Below, piece after piece: positions 50,988-62,390 of a stretch of DNA of 64,000 nucleotides (its first letter is position 1; each line of letters begins with the position of its first letter). Source of the DNA: Elysia chlorotica (lineage: Eukaryota > Mollusca > Gastropoda > Plakobranchidae); NCBI GenBank assembly GCA_003991915.1, contig RQTK01001030.1:1-64000 (forward strand), written 5' to 3'. A program made the translations under genes and the position numbers. The notes beneath the pieces are model-generated. The model was not told the origin of the DNA. It ran no database searches and saw nothing but the letters and a program-made list of their open reading frames with translations.

Positions 50988-51222
50988 TTGGTTTTAGTTG
51001 GGTTTTTTTAACGCCAGAGGCAAGACTATATCATGGACGGGTCCCAAGACTAACGTATGACGTTTTACATGCTGGCATACAGATATAGTGCGGGGATACC
51101 AGGACTCCTGTCTCACCCGATCACATTATACTGAGACCGGCCAAATCGAAACAAAATTGATCATGGGTTCCGAAACGAGGACCTCCTGATTGGGAGACCA
51201 CCGCTCTACCACTTGCATCCCC
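50988..51222 (-). mobile_element. tRNA-headed SINE copy
   Basis: Minus-strand copy. The plus strand reads GGACGGGTCCCAAGACTAAC, then CGGGGATACCAGGACTCCTG and ATCACATTATACTGAGACCG, ending in a degraded tRNA-like head with CGCTCTACCACTTGC. The B box is mutated. A C run and CA repeat follow. Confidence 0.82.
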
Positions 51223-51306
51223 CCCCCCCCCACACACACACACAAACACTCATAAATACGCATAGATAGCATAGATACACATACACACACTACACACACA
51301 TACACG
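51200..51306. repeat. C run and CA-rich microsatellite
   Basis: C11-12 followed by CA repeats and decayed CACATA units, directly beside the SINE head end. Confidence 0.93.
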
Positions 51307-51721
51307 TTTCCAAGGGTAATTCAAAAAAGATCTTAGACCCCTGACTAAAGGTACTTTTAAATAGAAAAAATAACCACTTTATCTGGAGTCTACGCCTATA
51401 ACAGAGTTTTAAACTTACATAGGCCTGCTTGCCCTGATTTGCTTTAATATCAGCCATTTTTCATTGCCTGTAATGTGTTTCCAATATAGCTGACGTTGAA
51501 CGATAAGCAAGAAAAAAGAAAAGAAAAACTCCAAGTTTTGTCTGTTTGCCAGTTTGTCTTTGTCTAATTGTATTGTATTTTCTAAAAATTTTTGTTTTTT
51601 CCTTTTACTCTCAGGTTTTTAACCACCGTGGTGCACTTGTACTGTATTTCTTAGGATCAGACTATGTTCGTTAGTTTGTTTTCTTGTTGTTGTTTTTTTG
51701 TGTGCGATGTTGTTTAGTTTC

Positions 51722-51880
51722 TTGATTTTTTAACGCCTAACATCAACAAGTAGAGTATATCGTGGACGAGTGCCAAGACTAAAATCTAATAAATTTACGC
51801 AATAAAAACGCGCGGACACCTGTCTCCGGTCAAACTGTTCTGACACCGACCCATGCAATCGGGGAAAATTCTGCAAACAT
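51722..51880 (-). mobile_element. SINE fragment
   Basis: Shares TTTTTTAACGCCTAACATCA, GTGCCAAGACTAA and CTGACACCGACCCATGCAAT with the better copies but lacks the tRNA head. It is diverged and partly deleted. Confidence 0.65.
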
Positions 51881-51940
51881 TTTTTTATTGATTGTGGGCT
51901 TCATGTGGTACCTTCGGAACGCCCTCCTATTCAATCCAAC

Positions 51941-51973
51941 TCATCTATCTCTCTATCTCTTTCTATCCATCTG

Positions 51974-52071
<98 letters not shown>

Positions 52072-52075
52072 GCTT

Positions 52076-52140
<65 letters not shown>

Positions 52141-52165
52141 TTCTCTATCGCTTTCTCTCTATCTC
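51941..52165. repeat. (CTAT)n microsatellite
   Basis: Tetranucleotide array of about 190 bp, interrupted once near 52072 by GCTTTC, with imperfect ends. Confidence 0.98.
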
Positions 52166-52524
52166 TATATCTTTCTATAACCATCGACGTCACCAACGTC
52201 ATTAAAATTATCTGTTTGTTTTTTGTTTGTTTTTCATTTTGTTATTCTTTTTTTAAATAGAAAATTAATATCATGAGAGAAGGATCATCTAATAAAATTC
52301 CCTGACATTTTCACTTTCAGGCCCTTCTCTTAGTATTTTATCTGACAAACTTTACTGAACTGAAGCGCAGTAGAACAAGCAAGCTCAACCTGACAAACTA
52401 ACGATGCAGCTCTACTTACCTCCAGGCCTTCTCTCGTGAAGACGTAGTATACTGAGTAAATTTATCCTTAAACACAAAAGTCAATATGTTACAAATCGAA
52501 ACATTGAAATTCCCTATTAAAACA

Positions 52525-52544
52525 ACACACACACACACACACAC
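52525..52544. repeat. (AC)n microsatellite
   Basis: About ten AC units. Confidence 0.95.
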
Positions 52545-52623
52545 GAAAAACGAACCTTTCAGTCATAAGGGGTTGTAACTCCAGCTCTTGATCATGTACT
52601 CGTGATTACAAAGAGTTATCGCC

Positions 52624-52625
<2 letters not shown>

Positions 52626-52669
<44 letters not shown>

Positions 52670-52770
52670 GAGAAAGAGAGGGAGGCAGACAGACAGACAA
52701 CGACAGAGATAAAGCAGAAGCAGATAGAGGGATATATATTCTATACACATTTTAAATACAATTATATTAT

Positions 52771-52851
<81 letters not shown>
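52626..52851. repeat. Two (GA)n microsatellites
   Basis: GA runs at 52626-52664 and 52773-52851, with GACA/GATA-rich sequence between. Confidence 0.96.
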
Positions 52852-52853
<2 letters not shown>

Positions 52854-52961
52854 TGGGAAAGAAAATAGATGCGAAAGAAAAAATGACAGAGATAGACACA
52901 CAGAGACAAAGAGAGGCTGAGACATTTAGACACAGAAAGAAAGACAGAGATACAGACGATT

Positions 52962-53052
52962 CCAAACAGCGTCAGTCTTGGGGCCCGTCCACAATATAGC
53001 CTATATAGCGCTGATGTTGGACGTAAAACCAACTCAACTCAACTCAACTCAA
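52962..53052 (+). mobile_element. SINE 3' end with TCAAC-type tail
   Basis: Plus-orientation fragment: CAGTCTTGGGGCCCGTCCAC, then GCGCTGATGTTGGACG, ending in four to five CAACT units. It defines the 3' terminus of the SINE family in this window. Confidence 0.8.
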
Positions 53053-53519
53053 ACAGCGAAATCTGTCGTTCTGATCTGTAAAACTGTTTCATTTTGGATG
53101 GTTGCGTATAATTGTTCAGAAAGGTTTTAATTATTCCGTCCTATACACGTGCCTGTTTTTTTTTTCCTAGATAATATTATTTCGATATTTTTATCTGCTT
53201 CTCAAAGGCAGAGCACTAGAGAAAATAATTACTCTTAAGGGGTTATCATCCTGGTTTTATTGCAACAATTAAGTTTGTAAAAAAATTTAATAATTATCTA
53301 TAGCAAAATTTTTTTCACAGAATTCCTAATGTCCAACTCAAGAAATTTGTTTAAAAAAACAGCAACAACCTTTTAAATGTTTTTTCTAGGTTTCGTTGAG
53401 GTTTACTAAGGTACTCTTATGCAAATTATACTTGTTTTTTTTATTTACTTCCCTTTTTTAGTGTCTTATGCATAACATAAAATGAGATAAAATATGTGTT
53501 TCTCCGCCGAGTAAGTGAG

Positions 53520-53660
53520 TAAGTGAGTTGGAGGGGTCCGAAAATCAAAGTCTGATAATTTTACATGCCGCCACAAAGAGACAGAGCGGGGATACCGACA
53601 CCGATCCAAACAGTAGGAGAAGACATACGACAAAATTATACCGCCGGGTAGATACGTCTT
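53520..53660 (-). mobile_element. SINE fragment
   Basis: The plus strand reads TCTGATAATTTTACATGCCG and AGCGGGGATACCGACACCGA. The middle of the body is deleted relative to other copies. Confidence 0.7.
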
Positions 53661-53727
53661 AATGTTTTTGCTCTGATCGGCATACAAAACAGTTCAAAGG
53701 TGTACCTGGTGTTTTAAGAATTTTGTT

Positions 53728-53990
53728 AGTTGGTTGGTTTTCTAACATCCAACTTCAGAAACTTAAGTATATCGCGGTTGGGTCCCAAGACTAACGCCTG
53801 ATAATTTTAAAAGCTGCCACACAGAGAGGGTGGGGGTTACCAGGTTTCCTGTCTCAGCCGGTCACATTATACTGTCACCGACCCAACCAGTAGGGAACAT
53901 AATCCTACAACTAAAATTATCCGATCGTGGGATCGAACTAAGGATCTCCTGTATCCTTTATAAAAGTCTATCACTTAATCTTACGCCCCC
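53728..53990 (-). mobile_element. tRNA-headed SINE, near full length
   Basis: The plus strand shows the 3' end (GGTTGGTTTTCTAACATCCA), GGGTCCCAAGACTAACGCC, TCACATTATACTGTCACCGA, CCCAACCAGTAGGGA and a B-box complement GGGATCGAAC near 53929. The A-box side has decayed. A C run at about 53987-53996 follows. Confidence 0.82.
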
Positions 53991-54682
53991 CCCCCCTTTC
54001 CCCCCATTTCGCCCCCGACCTCCCTCCTTTTACGGCTCAAAGATTTAAGATCTAACACCGGCGAACGAGAATAGCGTACGTACGTCACAATTTCATTACA
54101 CTGAGAAAAGCCCAGAGCTTGTTCTAGATTCTCTTCCACTGGAGTGCCAACTGCCGAGTCGAGCAAAAAAAGTACATAAAAACACAAAAACAGGCTCACG
54201 TCTAGAGTCACGCTTTCTTGATTTCACCCATTGTAACGGATCGAGTAATCTCCACGTTAATAAAAGGAATGTTAATACTCGTTGAAGATCAGTATTATCC
54301 CGCTGTATAAAAGATGCAATATTGTAAAATGTATTTCATTGAATTGGTATATAGCGCTATTGGCACAGCGCGGTAATTTCAGTGTTTGGAATAATTAATA
54401 AACTCAAGACTTTAAATTGAAATAAATAGGGGCAAATATTTCGAAAGAAGTGTTTAAAGCACCATAAATACAATTCTAATTTGATGATTGGCGAAATGTC
54501 AATGCATAGAATGAGGAGGTCATAACATGAATTGTTATCGGTTCATTCATTTTCATAACTAACAATTGTGGTTAATTTTGCGGCCTCATTTCTTTTAATA
54601 TGTTAAATGAAAGTATTAAATTTAGCCAGTATTTTTTGTCAAATCCCTTACATATTTTCTCAATCCCTCCCACCATCCCCCA

Positions 54683-54684
<2 letters not shown>

Positions 54685-54749
<65 letters not shown>
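54685..54749. repeat. (CT)n microsatellite
   Basis: Pure CT run of about 60 bases. Confidence 0.97.
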
Positions 54750-54751
<2 letters not shown>

Positions 54752-54904
54752 ATACATCTAATTTATAATCCAAATTTCTCTAAATTTATGTTGCGCCTTT
54801 TGCTTTTTCTCCGTATTTTTTTCACTTCTCTCTCGCCTATTTTATTTCTTTATCTGCTGATTTGTTTTTTCTATCTTCTTGTAATCAAATGGAAGGTGCA
54901 GCAG

Positions 54905-55345
<441 letters not shown>

Positions 55346-57028
55346 TGTTGTTGATGTTATTTCTGTAGTTACTATAGTATCAAAAGAAGTAATTATATCT
55401 GTATGTTGTTAAGAAGACAAAGAGGAGGCGGGGATAACGGCATTTAGCAAACCTTGTAATGTCAAAGTTTGTGAGTGAACGGAAAGCAAGAAATTGAAAA
55501 GAACGCTTCAAAGATCTATAGAATCATATTAGCAAAGCGTTAAAAAATCCCATCCATTTCTGCGACGAATTGCTCAACAATTCAAACATCATGCCTTTCA
55601 TTTTTCTTTAAACCATACTTGTTTATCACACTATAGACATTATGTTTCCTGACTTCTCGAAGCTGGCGAAATCAATATGTAAACTAGCTAGGCCATTTTT
55701 TGCGAACCAAAGACCACTTAAACCTAATGGGTTAATTTGTCTGACGCTAGTTATGATCTTGTTGTTCTTTGGAGTCCATTAGTTGAGGTTGTGTGCGCTA
55801 CCCGGGGGTAGCCCAAGTGAAGGACCGAAGCCAAGGAGTGCGGGAAAACCTTGACTAGCAAACACTGAGGTAAGACCACTCGGTCTAACCAGCTATGGTA
55901 GCCGCCAGTAAAGCACAAGTGGGGAGGGGAGGAGGAACGGTAGACCTCTGGGGTTCGAGTGGACCGGAAAAAGTCCATTGTTTGCCGAGGTGCCGAAGTT
56001 GAAGTAAGTTTCTCTACCATGTCCACGCCACGGGTTTTCCTTTGAGGCATGGATATGTAATCAAACGGAATAATATTTTCCCAGATTTAAGAAGCTATTA
56101 CAACCAGCCAAGGTTTGTGTTTGACTCGCTCTGACTCTGGGAGAGCTAGATAGCCTATTGTCCAGTTTGTTAACTTTCCTCACACGTTTTATTCTTTGAT
56201 TGCTCTAGATACCGAGAGCAGGAAATTCAGCCACAGTGAGCCAGCACGGAACAATAATTAACACCAGTGTAAATAGTGAGTGCAAGTGAATGATATGTTT
56301 GTGAAAAAATAATAGAATTCGTATCATAAAAGTGCATAACTGAATATGACTGGAGCAATATTGCTTCATTGTTTTGTAGATTCCACCATCAAAGAAAAAT
56401 CATTTTTGTCCAGACAAACTAAACGGACAACGCCTTAATGTGATATTGAGTAGTATTTAGTGGATTTGTTTAATGTGATTTCGGTAGAGGCTAAAGGTAT
56501 CGTGGTGTATGTAGTTAGTGGTAGGTGCAACAGAAGGAAAAAAAGATAAATATCCAGGAGGCTCGCACTCCAGTTGGTAGAATTCCTGACAGAGGCTTCT
56601 AAAAGTAAAGTGAACATATTTGTTGCATGTGTTTTAATATTGATTGCAAAATAGGCAGCCGTTACTGTACTGGTGTGCCTTTAAAACAAACTCAAACGTC
56701 TATGAACTAAAAAAAAATGTGCATAGTTAGCTCATAGTGCTTTTGGATGATTATTCAGAATAACTGATTAATTATAATGTTATACTCGTTCTATTGAAGC
56801 GCAGAACATTAGCAAAGACTGTATTCATTGATGAGTAAAAACAGCCTGGAATTTAGTAGTAAATTCATAAATTTTACTGCTCAATACTCTCTTTGAATCA
56901 GATACTTTATAAACGACGTTTTTAGTTGATAATTTTAAACACAACAAAATTTAAAAAAAAGGAATGCTGTATATCAATCAAGCCTAAGAGCAACAGATTT
57001 TTGTTTTAAGTAATTGATATATTGAAAT

Positions 57029-57190
57029 ATGGAACCAAAGACGGAAGAACCTTGTTCCCAGCCTGGGATGGAGGAAGACTGTGACAGCCCCAGCAGCAGA
57101 CAATCGCATCACAGCGCTGGCACCAAGTTCTCGGCAGATTCTGGGATCTCCAGCAACACATCCCGCTATGGGCTCACCTGGAGAGCTAAG
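57029..57190 (+). CDS. Candidate first coding exon, acidic Ser-rich N-terminus
   Basis: A 54-codon segment begins at an ATG (context GAAATATGG) and ends at AAG|GTGAGA, a clean phase-0 donor. It reads MEPKTEEPCSQPGMEEDCDS, PSSRQSHHSAGTKFSADSGI, SSNTSRYGLTWRAK. The block is conspicuously GC-richer than the DNA on both sides, and the GC boundary coincides with the donor. Residues 37-42 are D-S-G-I-S-S, matching the DSG-hydrophobic-x-S phosphodegron recognised by the F-box protein beta-TrCP (as in beta-catenin and I-kappa-B). The region is otherwise predicted disordered. I do not recognise the protein and found no convincing next exon. The minus strand also has a donor-like CAG|GTGAGC inside this block, but its upstream frame is poor. 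Confidence is moderate that it is an exon and low for any function. Confidence 0.5.
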
Positions 57191-57269
57191 GTGAGAGACA
57201 AGCACCTTCAACGGTTTTATAATTATTGCTTTTTTAAAACTTTTTTGAGCACCTGAAAGCGGACTGTTC

Positions 57270-58110
57270 TGAAACGCCTGGCATTTATTGGGGACTCGGT
57301 AGCACAGATTACCTTCTATTGGTGGGATATTACAGCAGATCGACATCTGTTGGTGAATTAATATAACAGACTGCTTTCTATTGGTGGTTTGATATGACAG
57401 GCTGAAATGCAATGGTGGGTCTCTATGCCAAATACTGAACCAATGTGGTAGTTATTGGTTCCTAAAAAACCAAAAAATTTTAGTTCTTTACAGACCATAA
57501 TTTTTGGAGCTCAACAGACCACCATTCATTCGTTCTAAACAAGCTATTTTTCTTGGTTCTAAAAAAAACCCATTATTTATTCATTCTTAAAAGGCTGCAA
57601 TTTATTGGTTCTTACCAGACCGCTGTATATTGATTCTGGGCAATGGCATCCATTGGTTCTTTAGAGACTGTCATCTATTGGTACTTTACAGATTATCATT
57701 CTTTGGTTCTTACCAGACTGGCATCTATTAGTTTCTACAAACTGCCATTTTTTAGTTCTTTACATACCACTATTCATTGGTTCTAACAGGCCACCTTTTA
57801 TTGAACACAGGGGACCATTTATTGATTCTTCACAAACTAATGTTTATTGGTTATCTTTTTGTTGGTTGTTTTAGCAACTGGTGAGTTCGTTTAAGTGGTT
57901 AAGACCTACTGATTGGTTTGTCATAATTATATTGTTAGGTTATTATGGCAGAATAACTTCTACAGATGGGTAGACCTGACAAAAAAATATTAATTGGTGA
58001 GTTAGTTTGACAGGCTATTTTCCACTGGTAGGTTCGTTTGAAAGACTGAGATCTATTGGTAGGTTAGTCAGACTTAATAATATATTTTGTTGTTTCATAT
58101 GACAGGTTAC
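57270..58110. repeat. Degenerate minisatellite with recurrent TATTGGT motif
   Basis: About 840 bp made of strongly diverged units of roughly 28-38 bp around the theme ACAGACTGCCATTTATTGGT-TCTT. In the outer parts the variant is CTATTGGTGGTTTGATATGA-CAG. More than a dozen copies of the ATTGG core are visible, all on the plus strand. No frame stays open. The unit length drifts, so it is an old array. Confidence 0.8.
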
Positions 58111-58649
58111 ATCGTGTAAAGATTAATAATATATAAGCTTATGAAAATAAAATCCGTTTCAGTCATTTTTAAGTGAGACCCTCATCTTTTAGATAATCTT
58201 ATTGCAAGAGGCCGCAGTAATACTGTGTTTACGAAAATGCTGTTTTCAAAGATGATCATAAATGGGAAGTTCCCTGTTTTTTAAATAGATTCATTACTCA
58301 AACTATCATCATTATACTTTAAACTAGAATAACATCATGGGCAGGGATGAACTAATTTAGATGTTTAGGTGTACCTAAAAATAACTCTCTTCACATTCTC
58401 TTTGATAAAGTAACGCAGTGCCACATAGGTAATCTAGAGAAATTGTTCTTTCTATCGACAAGTCAATTTTGTGGTTATCGAAGTAATATTAGTAACATAA
58501 GGAAGTGGTATGGAAAGTCTTCAATGACTACATAAATTAGAGCCCTGTGCTAGTTGAGGATATATGGTAATATTGGGCGAATTACAATTTTCATCCAGCC
58601 TGTAACACCCTTATAATTATTATCTATTTCTATTTTTACGTCTAGTATA

Positions 58650-58690
58650 AAAGATGGGCGCCGTTAGCGCAATGATAAGTGCATTGGGTC
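58650..58690 (+). other. tRNA-like A-box fragment
   Basis: GGGCGCCGTTAGCGCAATGA resembles a tRNA acceptor and D-arm start (TAGCGCAATG fits the A box). No B box follows within tRNA distance. It is probably a decayed SINE head or chance. Confidence 0.2.
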
Positions 58691-59087
58691 ATCTTTTTTT
58701 TTAGAATTCACTGAATTCTTTCGCTGGCGAGGACACACTTTTTCTAACACCAATCCCCCAAATCATCCCCCAACCCCTCCTGTGTCACCCAGCACGATAT
58801 GGGAAACTCAGGTGCCTCTTGAGTCACGGTGAAAGTAAAGTGAAGCGCAGAGAGTAATGGAAACCTACCTCACATAATTATGCCGTTCGCTTAGTACATT
58901 CACAACCCTGACTCTTGGTTATCCGATGCCCTGCCCATGCTCTTAGCATGGGACAAGTTAAACTATAAGAAAGTAGAGACCAACTATCGTGCAAAAATAT
59001 CTCTGCCATGCATCATAATTATAAATTTGAGATGGATGCAATCTATACTAAGCTGCATGAAATACAGACATTATTTATTTGATGTTA

Positions 59088-59089
59088 CT

Positions 59090-59136
<47 letters not shown>

Positions 59137-59155
59137 GCTGTTGTTGCTGTTATTG
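59088..59155. repeat. (TTG)n microsatellite
   Basis: About 20 TTG units with a few TGC/TTA variants at the right. Confidence 0.97.
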
Positions 59156-60019
59156 TTATTATTTTTATTAATTTAGTTTCATTCACTTTTTACTATGTGC
59201 TGTTTTTGTTGATATTTTAATTCTGTTTGCTTAAAGGATTAATTAAAGGCATTTTTTCTTGAATTTTGATAATGAAAAACGGCCTATGAAGAGATATGTA
59301 ATCCTTTAGCGACGACATAAATATTGCCCTCGCACAAAATATCCCGAGAAAAATTATTCAGTCCAGTTACAAATGTAATAACAACTTATCGTGCAACACA
59401 AAGACCCAGCACAAAAAAAGAAGATCGTCTACCATAACGCAACGTCGATCATGCATTTCAAAATAAGAACAAAAAAGTTATTGTATTTCAGATTAAGATA
59501 ATAAAGATTATATTTCAGATTTTCGCTAGCGCAGTTGTGACTTCTATTGCATACCACGATCACAAATCAAAACAGTTGGTCTACGTGAAAAAGATTTGGC
59601 TCCTGTTCGCAACACATTTCCATAAATTAATTCTATTGTTATGTCCCGAATTACAATATTTCTAGTTGCAGTTGCTGTTACAGGGGACATAGATTCAAGA
59701 GTGTAGTTGTACACATGGCATTTCTTGACTGTTTTTTATCCTAGAGAAACTGTGCGATGTTAAATTTTAGATTCAGGTTAATCATAAATATCGACTTTCA
59801 AAATAAATGTGTTTTTTTAGTGCAGTTTATAAGCAAACAAGAGGCATTTTTTTCCTTTTTTTCATTGATATTCATGTGACGAGACACTTTTATCTATGAT
59901 CTCCGATCTCTGATCAGACTGCCTGGATCTTTATAGGTTAGGCGGATGTAAGTAGAATGTGACAGCCTGAAGTGGAAGTTCTGTTATCCACTATGTGTCA
60001 CTCTGTCGTGACAGGTAAA

Positions 60020-60145
60020 ACAACCAGGCATTAGTCATAAGACCCGTCCGCTAGATAGCCTGATCGCTTACAATGAAAGTTAAGAAACAAACAAACAACA
60101 ACAACAACAACAACAGCCACAACAGCAACAACAACAACAACAAAC
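60020..60145 (+). mobile_element. SINE 3' fragment running into a (CAA)n microsatellite
   Basis: CATTAGTCATAAGACCCGTC then TAGATAGCCTGATCGCTTAC matches the 3' part of the SINE family. The tail passes directly through CAAA units into about 17 CAA units (60091-60145). Confidence 0.6.
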
Positions 60146-60662
60146 CATTTCAGTGATTCCAATATATTTTGCCAGCTTATCTGAAAGTACTTTCGAACCC
60201 AGTGCGTGTCAGTCAAATTACTTAATTTATAAAATCAAGGCATTTTTTAAAGCATAAGGAGATTTCTTTCATTATCTCCCATGGAAGGCAAGTTAAGTTT
60301 GTCTGTTTTGAAACAAAAGGGAAAGTTACGAATGTAATAAATCAACGACGACGTTTCCGGGATGAGCCCATATCAATTATGTCAAGTATATTAGTTGTTG
60401 TTACTTCCTCAACGTGTATAAGGGATTATGTTGAACTTGTGCCAAGTAATATTCACGTGTCCTTTTAAAAGTCTTGAACACTGCATCACAGACTGTTACT
60501 GTTGATCTAGAAAATAGTAAAAGTAATAGTAATACCCTTAGACAATCCTACTATTTCGTTTCTTAGAAAAACAATTTGTTATGATTTGGGTGACTCACAT
60601 TGATAATTAGTGAGGCAACAGCAACTGTAGTAGTTACAGTATCAGTAGTTGTGGACATAACA

Positions 60663-60809
<147 letters not shown>

Positions 60810-61105
60810 TTATCTTAATAGATCAGAGATCGGCAAGAAATTGATAAGTAATTTAAAATTTCAAGCAATCTGAAATTACAGTTGTGCTAGAGAGTTATGT
60901 TGATTTCTCCCAATTACCCCATTATAACATAAAAAATTTTTTTACTTGAGTATAATAGAGATGACGTCTCAATCTAAGAGGTATAAGTATTTTCCTACAA
61001 AATCCTACACTAAAATTATGAACACTGCTCTTTGGAGAGGAAAATATGTGCCATGTGAATCTGAAAGCTAATCCGAAACTTTTGAATTTAGGAATTAACT
61101 TTAGT

Positions 61106-61187
61106 GAAACGATTGTCGAATGTTTCAAGAGGTTGCTACAGAAATCAGAAACGATTGTCGAATGTTTCAAGAGGTTGCTACAGAAAT
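61106..61187. repeat. 42-bp perfect tandem duplication
   Basis: The unit beginning GAAACGATTGTCGAATGTTT occurs twice without differences over 40 bp, indicating a very recent event. The length is a multiple of three, but no coding function is shown. Confidence 0.93.
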
Positions 61188-61902
61188 ATTCTTCCTCCTG
61201 TCATTGGCCTAAGACCCCAGACACCCCTAGCCTACCACTAACATCAAGGGAATCGCCACAGTATCATCTAAGAAGAATCGATCGGTGCCAAAAACACTTG
61301 AGATTTCTTATCTGTAGGTGAAGATTCCACCGCGGCGACGCAGATTTAAGACTTATTAATATAACATAAGACAAGCCTTCTGTCTTATTGCATACCAAAT
61401 TTGCTTTAGGTTGCAGGTTATCGTTTTAATAGTACCAAGCAAGCTCTGCATGACTTCAGCAGAATGTTACAAGCGTTAGTCGTTATGTAACTTTGTATCT
61501 AGACAGTGCTGAAAGATGTTCGGGCACGGATAATAATATATAAATAGAAAGTCAATTTTCAAATAAAAAATGCATGTTTTTCACCTGTGGACACTGGGCA
61601 ATTGATTAGAGTGACAAATTATTTGCAAATTTGTATGTGTGATCTGGGGATTCAGGATAAAAGTCAAACCTTGCATCGACATGGTTAGACCAAAGGTAAG
61701 GTGAATTCAAGTTATTTACTTAAAACAAACTTAATTTAGTGTTGCATTCGTATACAGATAGACGCATAGTGGAAAAAGAAGTGACGTTGAAAGAGAAATA
61801 ATTATAATGAAATATATTGCTAGGAACAAACGCGTGAGAAGTAAATTCAGGTTTATACCTAGTTTTAACAATAAAATACTTTTAGATAAGGAAATATACG
61901 TT

Positions 61903-61945
61903 TACTCTCTCTCTCTCTCTCCCCGCCCCCCTCTCTCTCTCCTCT
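61903..61945. repeat. CT-rich tract
   Basis: Short CT runs with a CCCCGCCCCC interruption. Confidence 0.9.
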
Positions 61946-61984
61946 TGTTTGTCTGCCCGTGCCTCCGTCCCTGACTTTTCACCA

Positions 61985-62097
61985 TCCGTCTTGACAATTT
62001 TATGTGCTGCCACACACGAGACAGGGCGGGGATACCGTGACTCCTGTCTCAGTCAGCCACATTAAACGGATACCGACAGAACCAGTAGGGAAATACT
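61985..62097 (-). mobile_element. SINE fragment, body only
   Basis: The plus strand reads TTGACAATTTTATGTGCTGC, GACAGGGCGGGGATACCGTG, ACTCCTGTCTCAGTCAGCC and GAACCAGTAGGGAA. The head and 3' end are missing. Confidence 0.75.
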
Positions 62098-62204
62098 GTA
62101 CATGTAAATCATTCGGCAAAGGTTAAAGTCTGTATAATCAAAGATTGATTTTAATTTAGATGAATATTGTTGATAATAACAATATATAATAATACATGGC
62201 TTTC

Positions 62205-62255
62205 ATTTAGCGCAACACCCAAGACAATGCCTGGCTCAGTGCGCTTTACAAAGTG
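62205..62255. repeat. Dispersed repeat fragment with TAGCGC...GCGCTTTAC ends
   Basis: TTTAGCGCAACACCCAAGAC followed by TGCCTGGCTCAGTGCGC and TTTACAAAG. It resembles the fragment at 40441-40500. Family not identified. Confidence 0.4.
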
Positions 62256-62277
62256 TTTAAAATGACAATGAACGTAC

Positions 62278-62390
62278 ATTTAATATATAAATATCAATTA
62301 TCGTAGTGATTAAAAATACAGATAATAAAGGACTTTCATTTTATATATAAATATCATTATCATAGTCATTAAAAATACAGATAATAAAGA
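62278..62390. repeat. 59-bp tandem duplication
   Basis: A unit containing TATATAAATATCA and ATTAAAAATACAGATAATAA occurs twice with about 59-bp offset and several differences, with a partial third copy after 62390. Confidence 0.85.

Noticed and set aside
55751..56050. 99-residue minus-strand ORF and tRNA-like words around 55808 and 55956
   Set aside because: The A-box-like TAGCCCAAGTG and B-box-like GGTTCGAGTGG are about 148 bases apart, too far for one tRNA. The ORF has no recognisable domain. Perhaps a different repeat family.
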